6,167 bases of DNA. It comes from an uncultured Clostridia bacterium (GTDB lineage Bacteria; Bacillota; Clostridia; Lachnospirales; Anaerotignaceae). Below, piece after piece: positions 1 through 6,135 of this stretch; the first letter of the stretch is position 1, and every line of letters begins with the position of its first letter. The notes under the pieces are model-generated. The model was given only the letters and a program-made list of their open reading frames with translations, was not told where the DNA came from and did no database searches. Both the position numbers and the translations under genes were made by a program. The stretch covers positions 1 to 6,167 of the forward strand of contig CALASU010000218.1 of NCBI GenBank assembly GCA_937888765.1, written 5' to 3'.

Positions 1-90
1 GGTTCCAATGGCGGCAACTCTGGCGGTTCCAATGGCGGCGGTAACTCTGGCGGCTCCAGTGGCGGCGGTTCCGGCAGTTCCGGCTCCTCC
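1..90 (+). repeat. Gly/Ser/Asn-coding imperfect tandem repeat (linker)
   Basis: Units begin at 1, 25 and 52. The first two share GGTTCCAATGGCGGC and AACTCTGGC; the second carries one extra GGT codon, and later units degrade to Gly/Ser only. The frame is kept because the units are multiples of three (24 and 27 bases). It encodes a flexible linker, and the array continues beyond the left edge, so its full copy number is unknown. Confidence 0.85.
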
Positions 91-1221
91 AAACCTTCTG
101 CACCCTCAACATCTGCACCTTCTGCACCATCTTCCTCTGTAACAACAGGAGAGCAGACAGCAGAAAGCGGCACAAAGACAGAAACAACGGCAACGCCTGA
201 AGCGGTTGTAAGTAATAATGCGGCAGCTGCTGTTGTAACTGAAGCAGTTGGAAAGGAAATGGCAGACCAGGCGGCAGAAAATGGCAGTCAGACGATTGTG
301 ATTGCACCTGTTGTACAGGATTCCGTGGATAAAATGACGGTTTCTGTTTCGGCGGCAGTGGTTGGCGAGATCGGCACGAAAACAGACGCTTCTCTGACAA
401 TCAGCACACCTGTTGCGGCAGTGGATATTCCGAAAAGCGGTTTGCAGCAGTTGGCAAATGCGGGGAATGTGGTAAATGTAATGGCAGAAAAGAACGGCAG
501 TCAGATCACGGTGGATATTACTGCGGATGCAAAGAAAGTGGATACAATTGCAGGCGGTGTGACTGTGACAGTACTTGTTGAAAATGTTACACCCGGTACA
601 GTTGCAGTGATCGTACAGGAAGACGGCACAAGAGAGATTGTACAGAATACGATTGCAGACGGTGAAGCGGGCACTGTAAAGGTTGCTTTGCAGGGCTCTG
701 CCACAGTGGAAATCATTGACAACAGCAAGGATTTTGTGGATGTGGGAGAAACTGCTTGGTTTAAGCCTGCGGTGGATTTTGTTTCTGCAAGAGGTATTCT
801 GAGCGGTGTCGGCGAAGGTGCTTTCGGACATGATGCGACCATGAACCGTGCAATGGCAATGACCATGCTGGCAAGACTGGAAGGCGTGGACACCAGCGGC
901 GGCGAAACATGGTATGAGAAAGGAATGACATGGGCGGCAGAAGCAGGCATTTCTGATGGTACTGCACCCATGAGTGATGTGACAAGAGAACAGATGGCGG
1001 CTATGCTGTGGCGTTATGCAGGAGAACCTGAAGCAAATGCTGGTTTTGAACAGTTTGCAGATGCACAGGCAGTCAGCACATGGGCAGAGCCTGCAATGTG
1101 CTGGGCTGTGGAACAGGGAATTCTCAATGGAGATGGAACAAACCTGAATGCGGCTGACAGCATGACAAGAGCAGAAGTAGCGCAGATTCTGATGAAATTC
1201 ATGGAAAACAGACTGAAATAA
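1..1221 (+). CDS. SLH-domain cell-surface protein, C-terminal part (5' end outside window)
   Basis: The frame is open from base 1 to the TAA at 1219-1221 (406 visible residues), so the N-terminus, including any signal peptide, lies off the left edge. The ATG at 259 is internal: the same frame runs on upstream as linker-like sequence. Visible parts: a Gly/Ser/Asn linker (residues 1-30), a Pro/Ser/Ala then Thr/Glu stretch (31-70), a beta-rich region (about 75-243) with alternating Val/Thr that resembles the stalk preceding SLH repeats, then three SLH repeats at about 245-296 (starts FVDV), 302-341 and 352-403 (starts FADA, contains GILNGDG). SLH repeats bind pyruvylated secondary cell-wall polymers, so the protein is probably exported and held non-covalently on the wall. 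What the missing N-terminal part does cannot be said. The second SLH repeat is short and lacks the usual F-x-D-V opening. The gene ends at a terminator shared with the convergent transporter gene. Confidence 0.9.
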   Translation, partial: GSNGGNSGGSNGGGNSGGSSGGGSGSSGSSKPSAPSTSAPSAPSSSVTTGEQTAESGTKTETTATPEAVVSNNAAAAVVTEAVGKEMADQAAENGSQTIVIAPVVQDSVDKMTVSVSAAVVGEIGTKTDASLTISTPVAAVDIPKSGLQQLANAGNVVNVMAEKNGSQITVDITADAKKVDTIAGGVTVTVLVENVTPGTVAVIVQEDGTREIVQNTIADGEAGTVKVALQGSATVEIIDNSKDFVDVGETAWFKPAVDFVSARGILSGVGEGAFGHDATMNRAMAMTMLARLEGVDTSGGETWYEKGMTWAAEAGISDGTAPMSDVTREQMAAMLWRYAGEPEANAGFEQFADAQAVSTWAEPAMCWAVEQGILNGDGTNLNAADSMTRAEVAQILMKFMENRLK

Positions 1222-1255
1222 AAAGGATTCTTCTCTGAAAAAGGAAGAGCATACA

Positions 1256-1288
1256 AAACCCCTCCGACATGGGAAATCGGAGGGGTTT
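1256..1288. terminator. Bidirectional intrinsic terminator between convergent genes
   Basis: A perfect 12-bp stem pairs 1256-1267 (AAACCCCTCCGA) with 1277-1288 (TCGGAGGGGTTT) around a 9-nt loop. On the plus strand it is followed by a T-rich tail (TTTCTTTATT); on the minus strand the tail is TTTTGTAT. It lies 34 bases after the SLH stop and 2 bases beyond the stop of the minus-strand transporter, so it can end both transcripts. Confidence 0.9.
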
Positions 1289-1290
1289 CT

Positions 1291-2160
1291 TTATTCGTGT
1301 TTGCTTATTGTGGAAAGCAGGATACCGCTCATAACAAGCACTGCGCCGAGGATGCCTGTCATGCCGAGAACTTCATGCAGGAAGATCCAGCCAAGAATCG
1401 CCGAAGCCACAGGGCTGAGGGCACATAGCATACCTGCGCGCTCAGAAGTGGTATAGCTCTGGGCAACGGGCTGTAAAGTAAAGCCGAAGCCTGTGCAGAT
1501 AAAGGAAAGGGCGAGGATCAGTCCCCATTCCGTTGTACCTGCGGGCAGGCGGGGTGTTTCGATGAGAAAAGCGGCAATCAGAGCGAAGAAGCCCATAAAG
1601 CCGACCTGCAGAATCCCGAGAACAAAAGAATCATCCTGTCTGGAAATGCGGTCTGTCAGTATGATGGCAACGGCATAGAGCACAGCGGCAAGAAGAGCCA
1701 GAAGTTCGCCGCTCTGCATAGCAATGGCAAAGCCGTTCTGCAGTGTCAGCAGTCCGATGCCGACCATTGTGATGAGCATACTCAGCAGAAGCGGGAAGCG
1801 CGGAAATTTCTTATGTATTATACCTTCGATCAGCGGAACGAAAACAATGGCGGTATTTTCGAGAAAAGACACGGTTGAAGAAGCTGTGATTCGCAGGGAA
1901 AACAGCTCTGCGACCATAACGGCGAAAAAACTGCCGCCCAGTATCATACCCCGCAGGAGGGTTTCTTTTTTCAGTCCCCGCAGTCTTTTATGAAACAGCA
2001 GAACCAGAAACAGAAAGGCAATCAGAAAGCGGACTGCCATCAGGGTCATAGGCTCTAAGGATTCCAGTACGATCTTGGAAAATAAAAAAGAAGTACTGCG
2101 GGCGACGATGACAGCCGCCAGCAGAAGCTCGCCTGTTTTTTGGTTTAAGGTCAGATGCAT
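1291..2160 (-). CDS. DMT superfamily transporter, EamA family (ten-helix permease)
   Basis: The 289-residue hydrophobic protein has the two-fold EamA layout: ten likely membrane helices at about 11-29, 38-56, 70-88, 97-115, 123-141, 151-169, 179-200, 211-230, 242-261 and 267-285, giving two five-helix halves. The second half carries the family-like pattern QPVAQSYTTSERAGMLCALSP followed by LGWIFLHEVLG. Members export or import small metabolites such as amino acids; the substrate cannot be read from the sequence. The start at 2160 is chosen over the in-frame ATG at 2190 because AAAGGAGG lies 7 nt upstream (2175-2168 on the minus strand), and the longer start would add a hydrophilic MSRHQKGGVF extension encoded across that Shine-Dalgarno site. 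It is divergent from the LysR gene, probably its regulator. Family assignment is firm; a role as exporter is only the commonest case. Confidence 0.9.
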   Translation of the reverse strand: MHLTLNQKTGELLLAAVIVARSTSFLFSKIVLESLEPMTLMAVRFLIAFLFLVLLFHKRLRGLKKETLLRGMILGGSFFAVMVAELFSLRITASSTVSFLENTAIVFVPLIEGIIHKKFPRFPLLLSMLITMVGIGLLTLQNGFAIAMQSGELLALLAAVLYAVAIILTDRISRQDDSFVLGILQVGFMGFFALIAAFLIETPRLPAGTTEWGLILALSFICTGFGFTLQPVAQSYTTSERAGMLCALSPVASAILGWIFLHEVLGMTGILGAVLVMSGILLSTISKHE

Positions 2161-2167
2161 GAAAACG

Positions 2168-2175
2168 CCTCCTTT
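2168..2175 (-). promoter_or_regulatory. Ribosome binding site that fixes the transporter start
   Basis: On the minus strand this reads AAAGGAGG, a full match to the anti-Shine-Dalgarno core, 7 nt before the ATG at 2160. It argues against the upstream in-frame ATG at 2190. Confidence 0.85.
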
Positions 2176-2183
2176 CTGATGTC

Positions 2184-2212
2184 TTGACAAAAGTATAAAA
2201 AGAATTTACGCT
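2184..2212 (+). promoter_or_regulatory. Candidate promoter of the LysR-type regulator gene
   Basis: A perfect -35 TTGACA (2184-2189) is followed after 17 nt by TACGCT (2207-2212). The -10 is poor but keeps the key T, A and final T. The -10 lies inside the palindrome, so regulator binding would block it, which fits autorepression. It overlaps the divergent transporter promoter back to back. Confidence 0.45.
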
Positions 2213-2220
2213 TGCGTAAA
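2192..2220 (-). promoter_or_regulatory. Predicted sigma-A promoter of the transporter gene
   Basis: On the minus strand, TTTACG (2220-2215) and TATACT (2197-2192) are separated by 17 nt: 4/6 and 5/6 matches to the -35 and -10 consensus. The -35 box lies inside the palindrome at 2205-2220. Transcription would start near 2185, leaving a short leader before the ATG at 2160. Predicted from sequence only. Confidence 0.6.
2205..2220. promoter_or_regulatory. Candidate LysR-type operator (16-bp perfect palindrome)
   Basis: TTTACGCTTGCGTAAA is a perfect inverted repeat: 7-bp arms around TT. It holds the T-N11-A pattern typical of LysR-family sites (for example T2207 to A2219) and lies between the divergent LysR and transporter genes, overlapping the predicted -35 of the transporter and -10 of the regulator. 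That the neighbouring LysR protein binds here is inference. Confidence 0.6.
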
Positions 2221-2226
2221 GCGAAT

Positions 2227-2241
2227 GAAAATCAAATTTTC
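2227..2241. repeat. Short AT-rich inverted repeat in the divergent promoter region
   Basis: GAAAAT (2227-2232) and ATTTTC (2236-2241) are perfect inverted arms around CAA. They lie 6 bases from the main palindrome. A direct repeat GCGAAT (2221-2226 and 2245-2250) brackets this site. It could be a secondary regulator contact; AT-rich short repeats also arise by chance. Confidence 0.3.
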
Positions 2242-2270
2242 TTTGCGAATCTGTCAAGGAAGTGAAAAGA

Positions 2271-3137
2271 ATGGATACAGAAAAATGCAGAGTACTGCTC
2301 TGTGCATTGGAAACAGGCACTTTATCGGGAGCGGCAGAACGTATGGGGTATACGCCGTCGGGTATCAGTCGCAGTGTGGCGGCATTGGAGGAAGAAATGG
2401 GCTTTCCGTTACTGCTCAGAAGCAGAAACGGGGTATCGCCTACAGCAGATTGCAAAAGAGTACTGCCATTTATACAGGAATTATTGCGAAATGAAGAGAA
2501 ATGCAGACAGCTTGCAGGAGAAATCTGTGGGCTGGAAGTGGGGGAAATTACGGTAGGAACAGCGTATTTCAAATATTATCCGCAGCTTTGCAAATGGATT
2601 TCGGATTTTACGAAAAGCTATCCGGGGATACGGGTGCAGATCATGGAGGGGCGAAGCAGTGTATTAAGTGATTTATTGGAGAAAGGAAAACTGGATTTTT
2701 GCATTATCAGTAAGAGAGAGGGGAACTGTCGATGGTTTCCGATCAAACAGGATGCTCTGGTTGCACGTGTGCCGAAAAATCATCCTATCGTAAAAAAGGG
2801 CAGTGTGCCGCTTTCTTTTTTTGCCGCAGAGCCGTATATTGAGATTTTTCCGCAGCAGGAAACGGATAATTCCAGAGCCTTTCGGGCGGCGGGAATTGTG
2901 CCGAACACGCATTATGCAACGGATAATGATGAAGCGGCATTTGCGATGGTAGAAGCGGGACTTGGGGTAACGCTTGTAAATTCTCTGCAGATTTCAGCGG
3001 AAAAGGAAACGCTGGCAACTTTGCCGCTTGATCCGCCGAAGTGGATTGAGATTGGGATTGCTCTGCCTGTGGAAACGGAAATTTCGCCTGCGGCAAGGCG
3101 GTTTGCGGCGTTTGCGATGAAGGATTTGGGAAAATAA
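2271..3137 (+). CDS. LysR-family transcriptional regulator
   Basis: The 288-residue protein is of normal LysR length. The N-terminal winged helix-turn-helix spans about residues 1-60, with the diagnostic segment ALETGTLSGAAERMGYTPSG then ISRSVAALEEEMG. A linker helix follows (about 62-88), then a periplasmic-binding-like effector domain (about 91-285) beginning GEITVGTAYFKYYP. These proteins bind as tetramers to T-N11-A sites and respond to a small co-inducer; the ligand here is unknown. The ATG at 2271 is preferred to the in-frame GTG at 2262: AAGGA (2256-2260) is 10 nt from the ATG but abuts the GTG, and family members usually begin close to the helix-turn-helix with MDxxK. It is transcribed divergently from the EamA transporter, the classic layout for a LysR regulator and its target, with a palindrome between them. 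The gene ends in a hairpin-rich block. Confidence 0.9.
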   Translation: MDTEKCRVLLCALETGTLSGAAERMGYTPSGISRSVAALEEEMGFPLLLRSRNGVSPTADCKRVLPFIQELLRNEEKCRQLAGEICGLEVGEITVGTAYFKYYPQLCKWISDFTKSYPGIRVQIMEGRSSVLSDLLEKGKLDFCIISKREGNCRWFPIKQDALVARVPKNHPIVKKGSVPLSFFAAEPYIEIFPQQETDNSRAFRAAGIVPNTHYATDNDEAAFAMVEAGLGVTLVNSLQISAEKETLATLPLDPPKWIEIGIALPVETEISPAARRFAAFAMKDLGK

Positions 3138-3176
3138 AGGGGGAAACTTTCTTTTCTTGGGAAAAGTTTCCCCCTT
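3137..3176 (-). terminator. Long hairpin after the LysR stop; terminator-like on the minus strand
   Basis: A perfect 14-bp stem pairs 3137-3150 (AAGGGGGAAACTTT) with 3163-3176 around a 12-nt loop, starting on the last base of the LysR stop codon. On the plus strand the stem is followed by GAACCCCC, which is not a U-tract. On the minus strand the stem runs into CCCCCTTTATTTT, a proper T-rich tail. It therefore looks like an intrinsic terminator reading leftward, and can serve lysR only as a 3'-end-stabilising hairpin or a weak terminator. Confidence 0.55.
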
Positions 3177-3270
3177 GAACCCCCTTCAAAAACCCGCTTG
3201 GGGAAGTATGCGGGGCTTTGCCCCTGCATCCCACAAGCCTTTGAAAAGGCTTGACCGAAACTTTTTATTT
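3137..3270. repeat. Hairpin-rich intergenic block, probably a repetitive element
   Basis: This part of the lysR-clpB gap carries three consecutive hairpins and no convincing gene. They are the 14-bp stem at 3137-3176; a compound stem at 3199-3233 (GGGGC-TTT-GCCCC core at 3212-3224, extended by ATGC/GCAT with one bulged T and by TGGG/CCCA); and AAGCCTT/AAGGCTT at 3235-3252, followed by CTTTTTATTT. CCCCCTT occurs twice close together (3170-3176 and 3180-3186). Dense paired structure without coding potential is typical of repeated intergenic elements. Only one copy is visible in this window, so repetitiveness is inferred. Confidence 0.5.
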
Positions 3271-3298
3271 GCCTTTGGCGGATAAATTCGATTTTTTC

Positions 3299-3354
3299 GG
3301 CAAAAGCGGATGCTTTTGCCATATCGGGTCGAGGGGGTGGGACAGCGTCCCACG
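3299..3354 (+). repeat. Structured element upstream of clpB (copy A)
   Basis: In order: a hairpin GGCAAAAGC/GCTTTTGCC with GGAT loop (3299-3320), one nucleotide (A3321), TATCGGGTCGA (3322-3332), a 4-nt spacer GGGG, and a second hairpin GTGGGACAGCGTCCCAC (3337-3353) followed by G. The same order, with the same 11-mer and the same 17-nt hairpin, recurs inverted just after clpB (6084-6161). It has no coding content that I can support. Whether it acts as RNA or DNA is unknown. Confidence 0.65.
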
Positions 3355-3363
3355 ATTTTTTTT
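3337..3363 (+). terminator. Intrinsic terminator upstream of clpB
   Basis: The stem GTGGGAC (3337-3343) pairs with GTCCCAC (3347-3353) around AGC, followed by GA and eight Ts (3356-3363). This is the only hairpin in the gap with a proper plus-strand T-tract. It would end lysR read-through about 200 bases after the lysR stop and insulate the clpB promoter. The hairpin is also part of the repeated element shared with the region after clpB. Confidence 0.7.
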
Positions 3364-3375
3364 GAAAAAGATTTG

Positions 3376-3402
3376 TTAGCACTCTTTACAAGTGAGTGCT
3401 AA
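3376..3402. promoter_or_regulatory. CIRCE operator (HrcA binding site) of clpB
   Basis: TTAGCACTC (3376-3384), nine bases, GAGTGCTAA (3394-3402) is an exact match to the CIRCE consensus, extended by an outer G3375/C3403 pair. CIRCE is the operator of the heat-shock repressor HrcA. It covers the predicted -35 and most of the spacer of the clpB promoter, so bound HrcA should exclude RNA polymerase until heat shock. hrcA itself is not in this window. Confidence 0.97.
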
Positions 3403-3413
3403 CAGTATATAAT
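3385..3413 (+). promoter_or_regulatory. Sigma-A promoter of clpB
   Basis: TTTACA (3385-3390) and a perfect TATAAT (3408-3413) are separated by 17 nt. The -35 begins in the CIRCE loop, so operator and promoter overlap. Transcription should start near 3420, giving a leader of about 68 nt before the ATG at 3489. Confidence 0.9.
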
Positions 3414-3472
3414 AAGGGCAGGAAAAAGGAAAGAAATCTGAATCACAGAGAAATAATAGATACAATCCATAG

Positions 3473-3480
3473 AAAGGTGG
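3473..3480 (+). promoter_or_regulatory. Ribosome binding site that fixes the clpB start
   Basis: AAAGGTGG lies 8 nt before the ATG at 3489. The open frame extends upstream to a GTG at 3396, but that codon lies inside the CIRCE arm and upstream of the predicted transcription start, so it cannot be translated from this promoter. Confidence 0.85.
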
Positions 3481-3488
3481 AATGGTTT

Positions 3489-6074
3489 ATGAATTTGCAG
3501 AAATTTACACAGAAATCTCTGGAAGCCATCCAGAATGCACAGGCGATGGCTTTGGAATATGGCAATCCTCAGGTGGATCAGCAACATCTGCTGGCGGCTC
3601 TGCTGACACAGACAGACGGGCTGATTCCACAGCTGATGCAGAAAATGAACATCAATGTGAACGGGCTTTTGCAGGCGGCAGAACAGGAAGTGAAAAAACT
3701 GCCCAGAGTCAGCGGCGGTCAGACACGTGTGGCTTCTGATCTGGAAAAAACACTGATTGCGGCAGAAAAGATGGCAGAAAATATGACAGATGAATACGTT
3801 TCCGTAGAGCATCTGTTTATGGCAATGGTTAATGCACCCAATGCGGCACTGAAAGAAATCTTCCGTCAGTATCAGATTACAAAGGAAGACTTTATGAAAA
3901 TGCTGGCAACGGTGCGAGGAAATACCCGTGTGACAAGCGATTCTCCAGAAGTGACGTATGATGCACTGAAAAAATACGGCACAGACCTTGTGGAACGTGC
4001 CAGAAGTAAAAACCCCGATCCTGTCATTGGACGTGACGAGGAAATCAGAAATGTAATCCGTATTCTGTCCAGAAAAACAAAGAATAACCCCGTGCTGATC
4101 GGTCAGCCCGGTGTCGGCAAAACAGCGATTGCGGAAGGTCTGGCACAGCGTATTGTAAAACAGGACGTACCCAACAGCCTGAAAGAAAAAACAATTTTCT
4201 CTCTGGATATGGGTGCTCTGATTGCGGGGGCGAAATATCAAGGGGAATTTGAAGAACGTCTGAAAGCTGTCCTGAATGAAGTACAGAAAAGCGAAGGTAA
4301 AGTTATTCTGTTCATTGATGAACTGCATACCATTGTGGGTGCAGGCAAAGGTGCAGGGGCGATGGATGCGGGCAACCTTCTGAAGCCTATGCTGGCAAGA
4401 GGGGAACTGCATTGTATCGGTGCGACCACATTGGACGAATACAAGAAATATATCGAAAAAGACCCTGCACTGGAACGCCGTTTTCAGCCTGTGCTTGTGA
4501 ATGAGCCTACGGTGGAAGATACAATCTCTATTCTTCGTGGTCTGAAAGAACGCTATGAAGTATACCACGGGGTAAATATTCAGGATCAGGCGATTGTTGC
4601 GGCGGCAACACTGTCCAACCGTTATATCTCCGATCGTTTCCTGCCTGATAAAGCGGTTGACCTGATTGACGAAGCCTGTGCGATGATCCGTACGGAAATT
4701 GATTCCATGCCTACAGAACTGGATATCATTCGCAGAAAGATCATTCAGCATGAAATCGAAGAAGCGGCACTGAAAAAAGAAACAGACAAGATTTCTCAGG
4801 AACGTCTGCTGGAAACACAGAAAGAACTGGCGGAACTGCGTGACAGCTTTACAGCATTGCAGGCAAAATGGGAAAATGAAAAAGAATCCATTGGTGCGGT
4901 GCAGAAGCTGAAAGAAGAAATCGAACTGGTCAATGCGGAAATTGAAGCGGCAGAAAGAAAATATGATCTGAATAAAGCGGCAGAATTGAAATATGGTAAA
5001 CTGCCACAGCTGCAGAAAGAACTGGCGGAAAAAGAAGTATTTGCGGAAGAAAACAGCGAAAACAATACGCTCCTGCGGGATAAGGTCACAGAGGAAGAAA
5101 TTGCTCGTATCATCGAAAGATGGACAGGGATTCCTGTGGCAAAGCTGATGGAGGGCGAACGGGAAAAGCTCCTGCATATGGAAGAAATCCTGCATGAGAG
5201 AGTGGTAGGGCAGGAAGAAGCGGTAACAAAAGTTTCCGAAGCGATCCTCAGAAGCCGTGCGGGTATCCAGAGTCCCAACAGACCTATTGGTTCTTTCCTG
5301 TTCCTCGGCCCTACAGGTGTCGGCAAGACGGAGCTTGCGAAAACATTGGCAGAGTGTCTGTTTGATGATGAGCAGAACATGGTACGCATTGATATGTCGG
5401 AATATATGGAAAAACACAGCGTATCCCGTCTGATCGGTGCACCTCCCGGATACATCGGCTATGATGAAGGGGGACAGCTGACAGAAGCAGTACGCCGTAA
5501 ACCCTATTCTGTAATTCTGTTTGACGAAGTGGAAAAAGCGCATCCCGATGTATTTAACGTACTCCTGCAGGTGCTGGACGACGGCAGAATCACAGACTCT
5601 CAGGGCAGAACAGTCGATTTTAAAAATACAGTCATCATTCTGACGTCCAACCTTGGTTCTGCATATCTTCTGGACGGTATTGATGAAAACGGCGAAATTA
5701 CAGACGAAGCGAGAAGCGCAGTGGAAGACACGCTGAAGCACTCCTTCCGTCCTGAGTTCCTGAACCGACTGGATGAAATCGTATTCTATAAACCACTGAC
5801 AAAGGAAAATATCACACATATTATTGATCTGATTCTGAAAGATTTGAACGGCAGACTGGCAGACAAACAGCTGAAATGCGAACTGACAGAACGGGCAAAA
5901 GCATATATCATCGAAACAGGCTATGATCCTGCATTTGGTGCAAGACCGCTGAAACGTATGCTGCAGCGTCATGTGGAAACCCTGCTTGCAAGAAAGATCA
6001 TTGCGGATGAAGTGGAACCCGAAAGCACACTGGTTGTGGATGTGACAGAGGACGGAAAATATATTGTACTTTAA
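3489..6074 (+). CDS. clpB: ATP-dependent protein disaggregase ClpB (Hsp100)
   Basis: The complete 861-residue protein matches ClpB length. Order: Clp N-domain (about 1-145, two helical repeats); AAA+ module 1 with Walker A GQPGVGKT (205-212), pore loop GAKYQGEFEER (Tyr250), Walker B ILFIDE (Asp277, Glu278) and arginine fingers in LERRF (Arg330-331); a long coiled-coil middle domain (about 399-515); AAA+ module 2 with Walker A GPTGVGKT (607-614), pore loop GYIGYDEGG (Tyr655), Walker B ILFDE (679-680) and sensor-2 GARPLKR (Arg819). All catalytic residues are present. The full middle domain separates it from ClpA, ClpC and ClpE; in the family it docks DnaK, and I see no ClpP-binding IGF/IGL-type loop. 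It should work as a cytosolic hexamer that threads and rescues aggregated proteins with DnaK/DnaJ/GrpE after heat stress. It appears monocistronic, under HrcA control through CIRCE. It contains no in-frame TTA, CTA or TCA codon. Confidence 0.98.
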   Translation: MNLQKFTQKSLEAIQNAQAMALEYGNPQVDQQHLLAALLTQTDGLIPQLMQKMNINVNGLLQAAEQEVKKLPRVSGGQTRVASDLEKTLIAAEKMAENMTDEYVSVEHLFMAMVNAPNAALKEIFRQYQITKEDFMKMLATVRGNTRVTSDSPEVTYDALKKYGTDLVERARSKNPDPVIGRDEEIRNVIRILSRKTKNNPVLIGQPGVGKTAIAEGLAQRIVKQDVPNSLKEKTIFSLDMGALIAGAKYQGEFEERLKAVLNEVQKSEGKVILFIDELHTIVGAGKGAGAMDAGNLLKPMLARGELHCIGATTLDEYKKYIEKDPALERRFQPVLVNEPTVEDTISILRGLKERYEVYHGVNIQDQAIVAAATLSNRYISDRFLPDKAVDLIDEACAMIRTEIDSMPTELDIIRRKIIQHEIEEAALKKETDKISQERLLETQKELAELRDSFTALQAKWENEKESIGAVQKLKEEIELVNAEIEAAERKYDLNKAAELKYGKLPQLQKELAEKEVFAEENSENNTLLRDKVTEEEIARIIERWTGIPVAKLMEGEREKLLHMEEILHERVVGQEEAVTKVSEAILRSRAGIQSPNRPIGSFLFLGPTGVGKTELAKTLAECLFDDEQNMVRIDMSEYMEKHSVSRLIGAPPGYIGYDEGGQLTEAVRRKPYSVILFDEVEKAHPDVFNVLLQVLDDGRITDSQGRTVDFKNTVIILTSNLGSAYLLDGIDENGEITDEARSAVEDTLKHSFRPEFLNRLDEIVFYKPLTKENITHIIDLILKDLNGRLADKQLKCELTERAKAYIIETGYDPAFGARPLKRMLQRHVETLLARKIIADEVEPESTLVVDVTEDGKYIVL

Positions 6075-6084
6075 ATTTAAAACC

Positions 6085-6101
6085 GTGGGACGCTGTCCCA
6101 C
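6085..6101. terminator. Hairpin after clpB; weak terminator candidate
   Basis: GTGGGAC/GTCCCAC around GCT starts 11 bases after the clpB stop. On the plus strand no T-tract follows (ACCCTGCG), so by itself it is a poor intrinsic terminator for clpB. On the minus strand it is followed by GGTTTTAAATTT. A stronger clpB terminator may lie beyond the right edge. Confidence 0.35.
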
Positions 6102-6135
6102 ACCCTGCGAGGGGCTTACCTCTTCGACCCGATAC

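Noticed and set aside
1..90. CRISPR-like array
   Set aside because: The repeats are short, abutting, in frame and code for a Gly/Ser linker; there are no unique spacers.
106..831. 241-codon Cys/His-rich open frame on the minus strand
   Set aside because: It is the aligned antisense shadow of the SLH gene, whose sense frame is well supported by its SLH repeats and its terminator.
259..1221. SLH gene starting at the ATG at 259
   Set aside because: The frame is open with coherent linker sequence up to base 1, and the purine run before this ATG is too close to be a good ribosome binding site. It is an internal methionine.
1988..2572. 194-codon minus-strand open frame across the divergent promoter region
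   Set aside because: It overlaps the transporter and LysR genes in other frames and runs through both predicted promoters; no domain or ribosome binding site supports it.
3299..3320. Hairpin with GGAT loop as the lysR terminator
   Set aside because: It is followed by ATATCGGGTC, not a T-tract; the hairpin at 3337-3353 with eight Ts is the better terminator.
2912..3382. Minus-strand open frame spanning the lysR 3' end and the hairpin block
   Set aside because: It runs through hairpins and antisense to a clear LysR gene, with no family resemblance; it looks like translated repeat sequence. Minus-strand transcription of the block as RNA remains possible and is listed as a finding.
3396..3488. 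Extended N-terminus of ClpB from the GTG at 3396
   Set aside because: The codon lies within the CIRCE arm and upstream of the predicted transcription start; the ATG at 3489 has a good ribosome binding site and gives the standard ClpB N-terminus.
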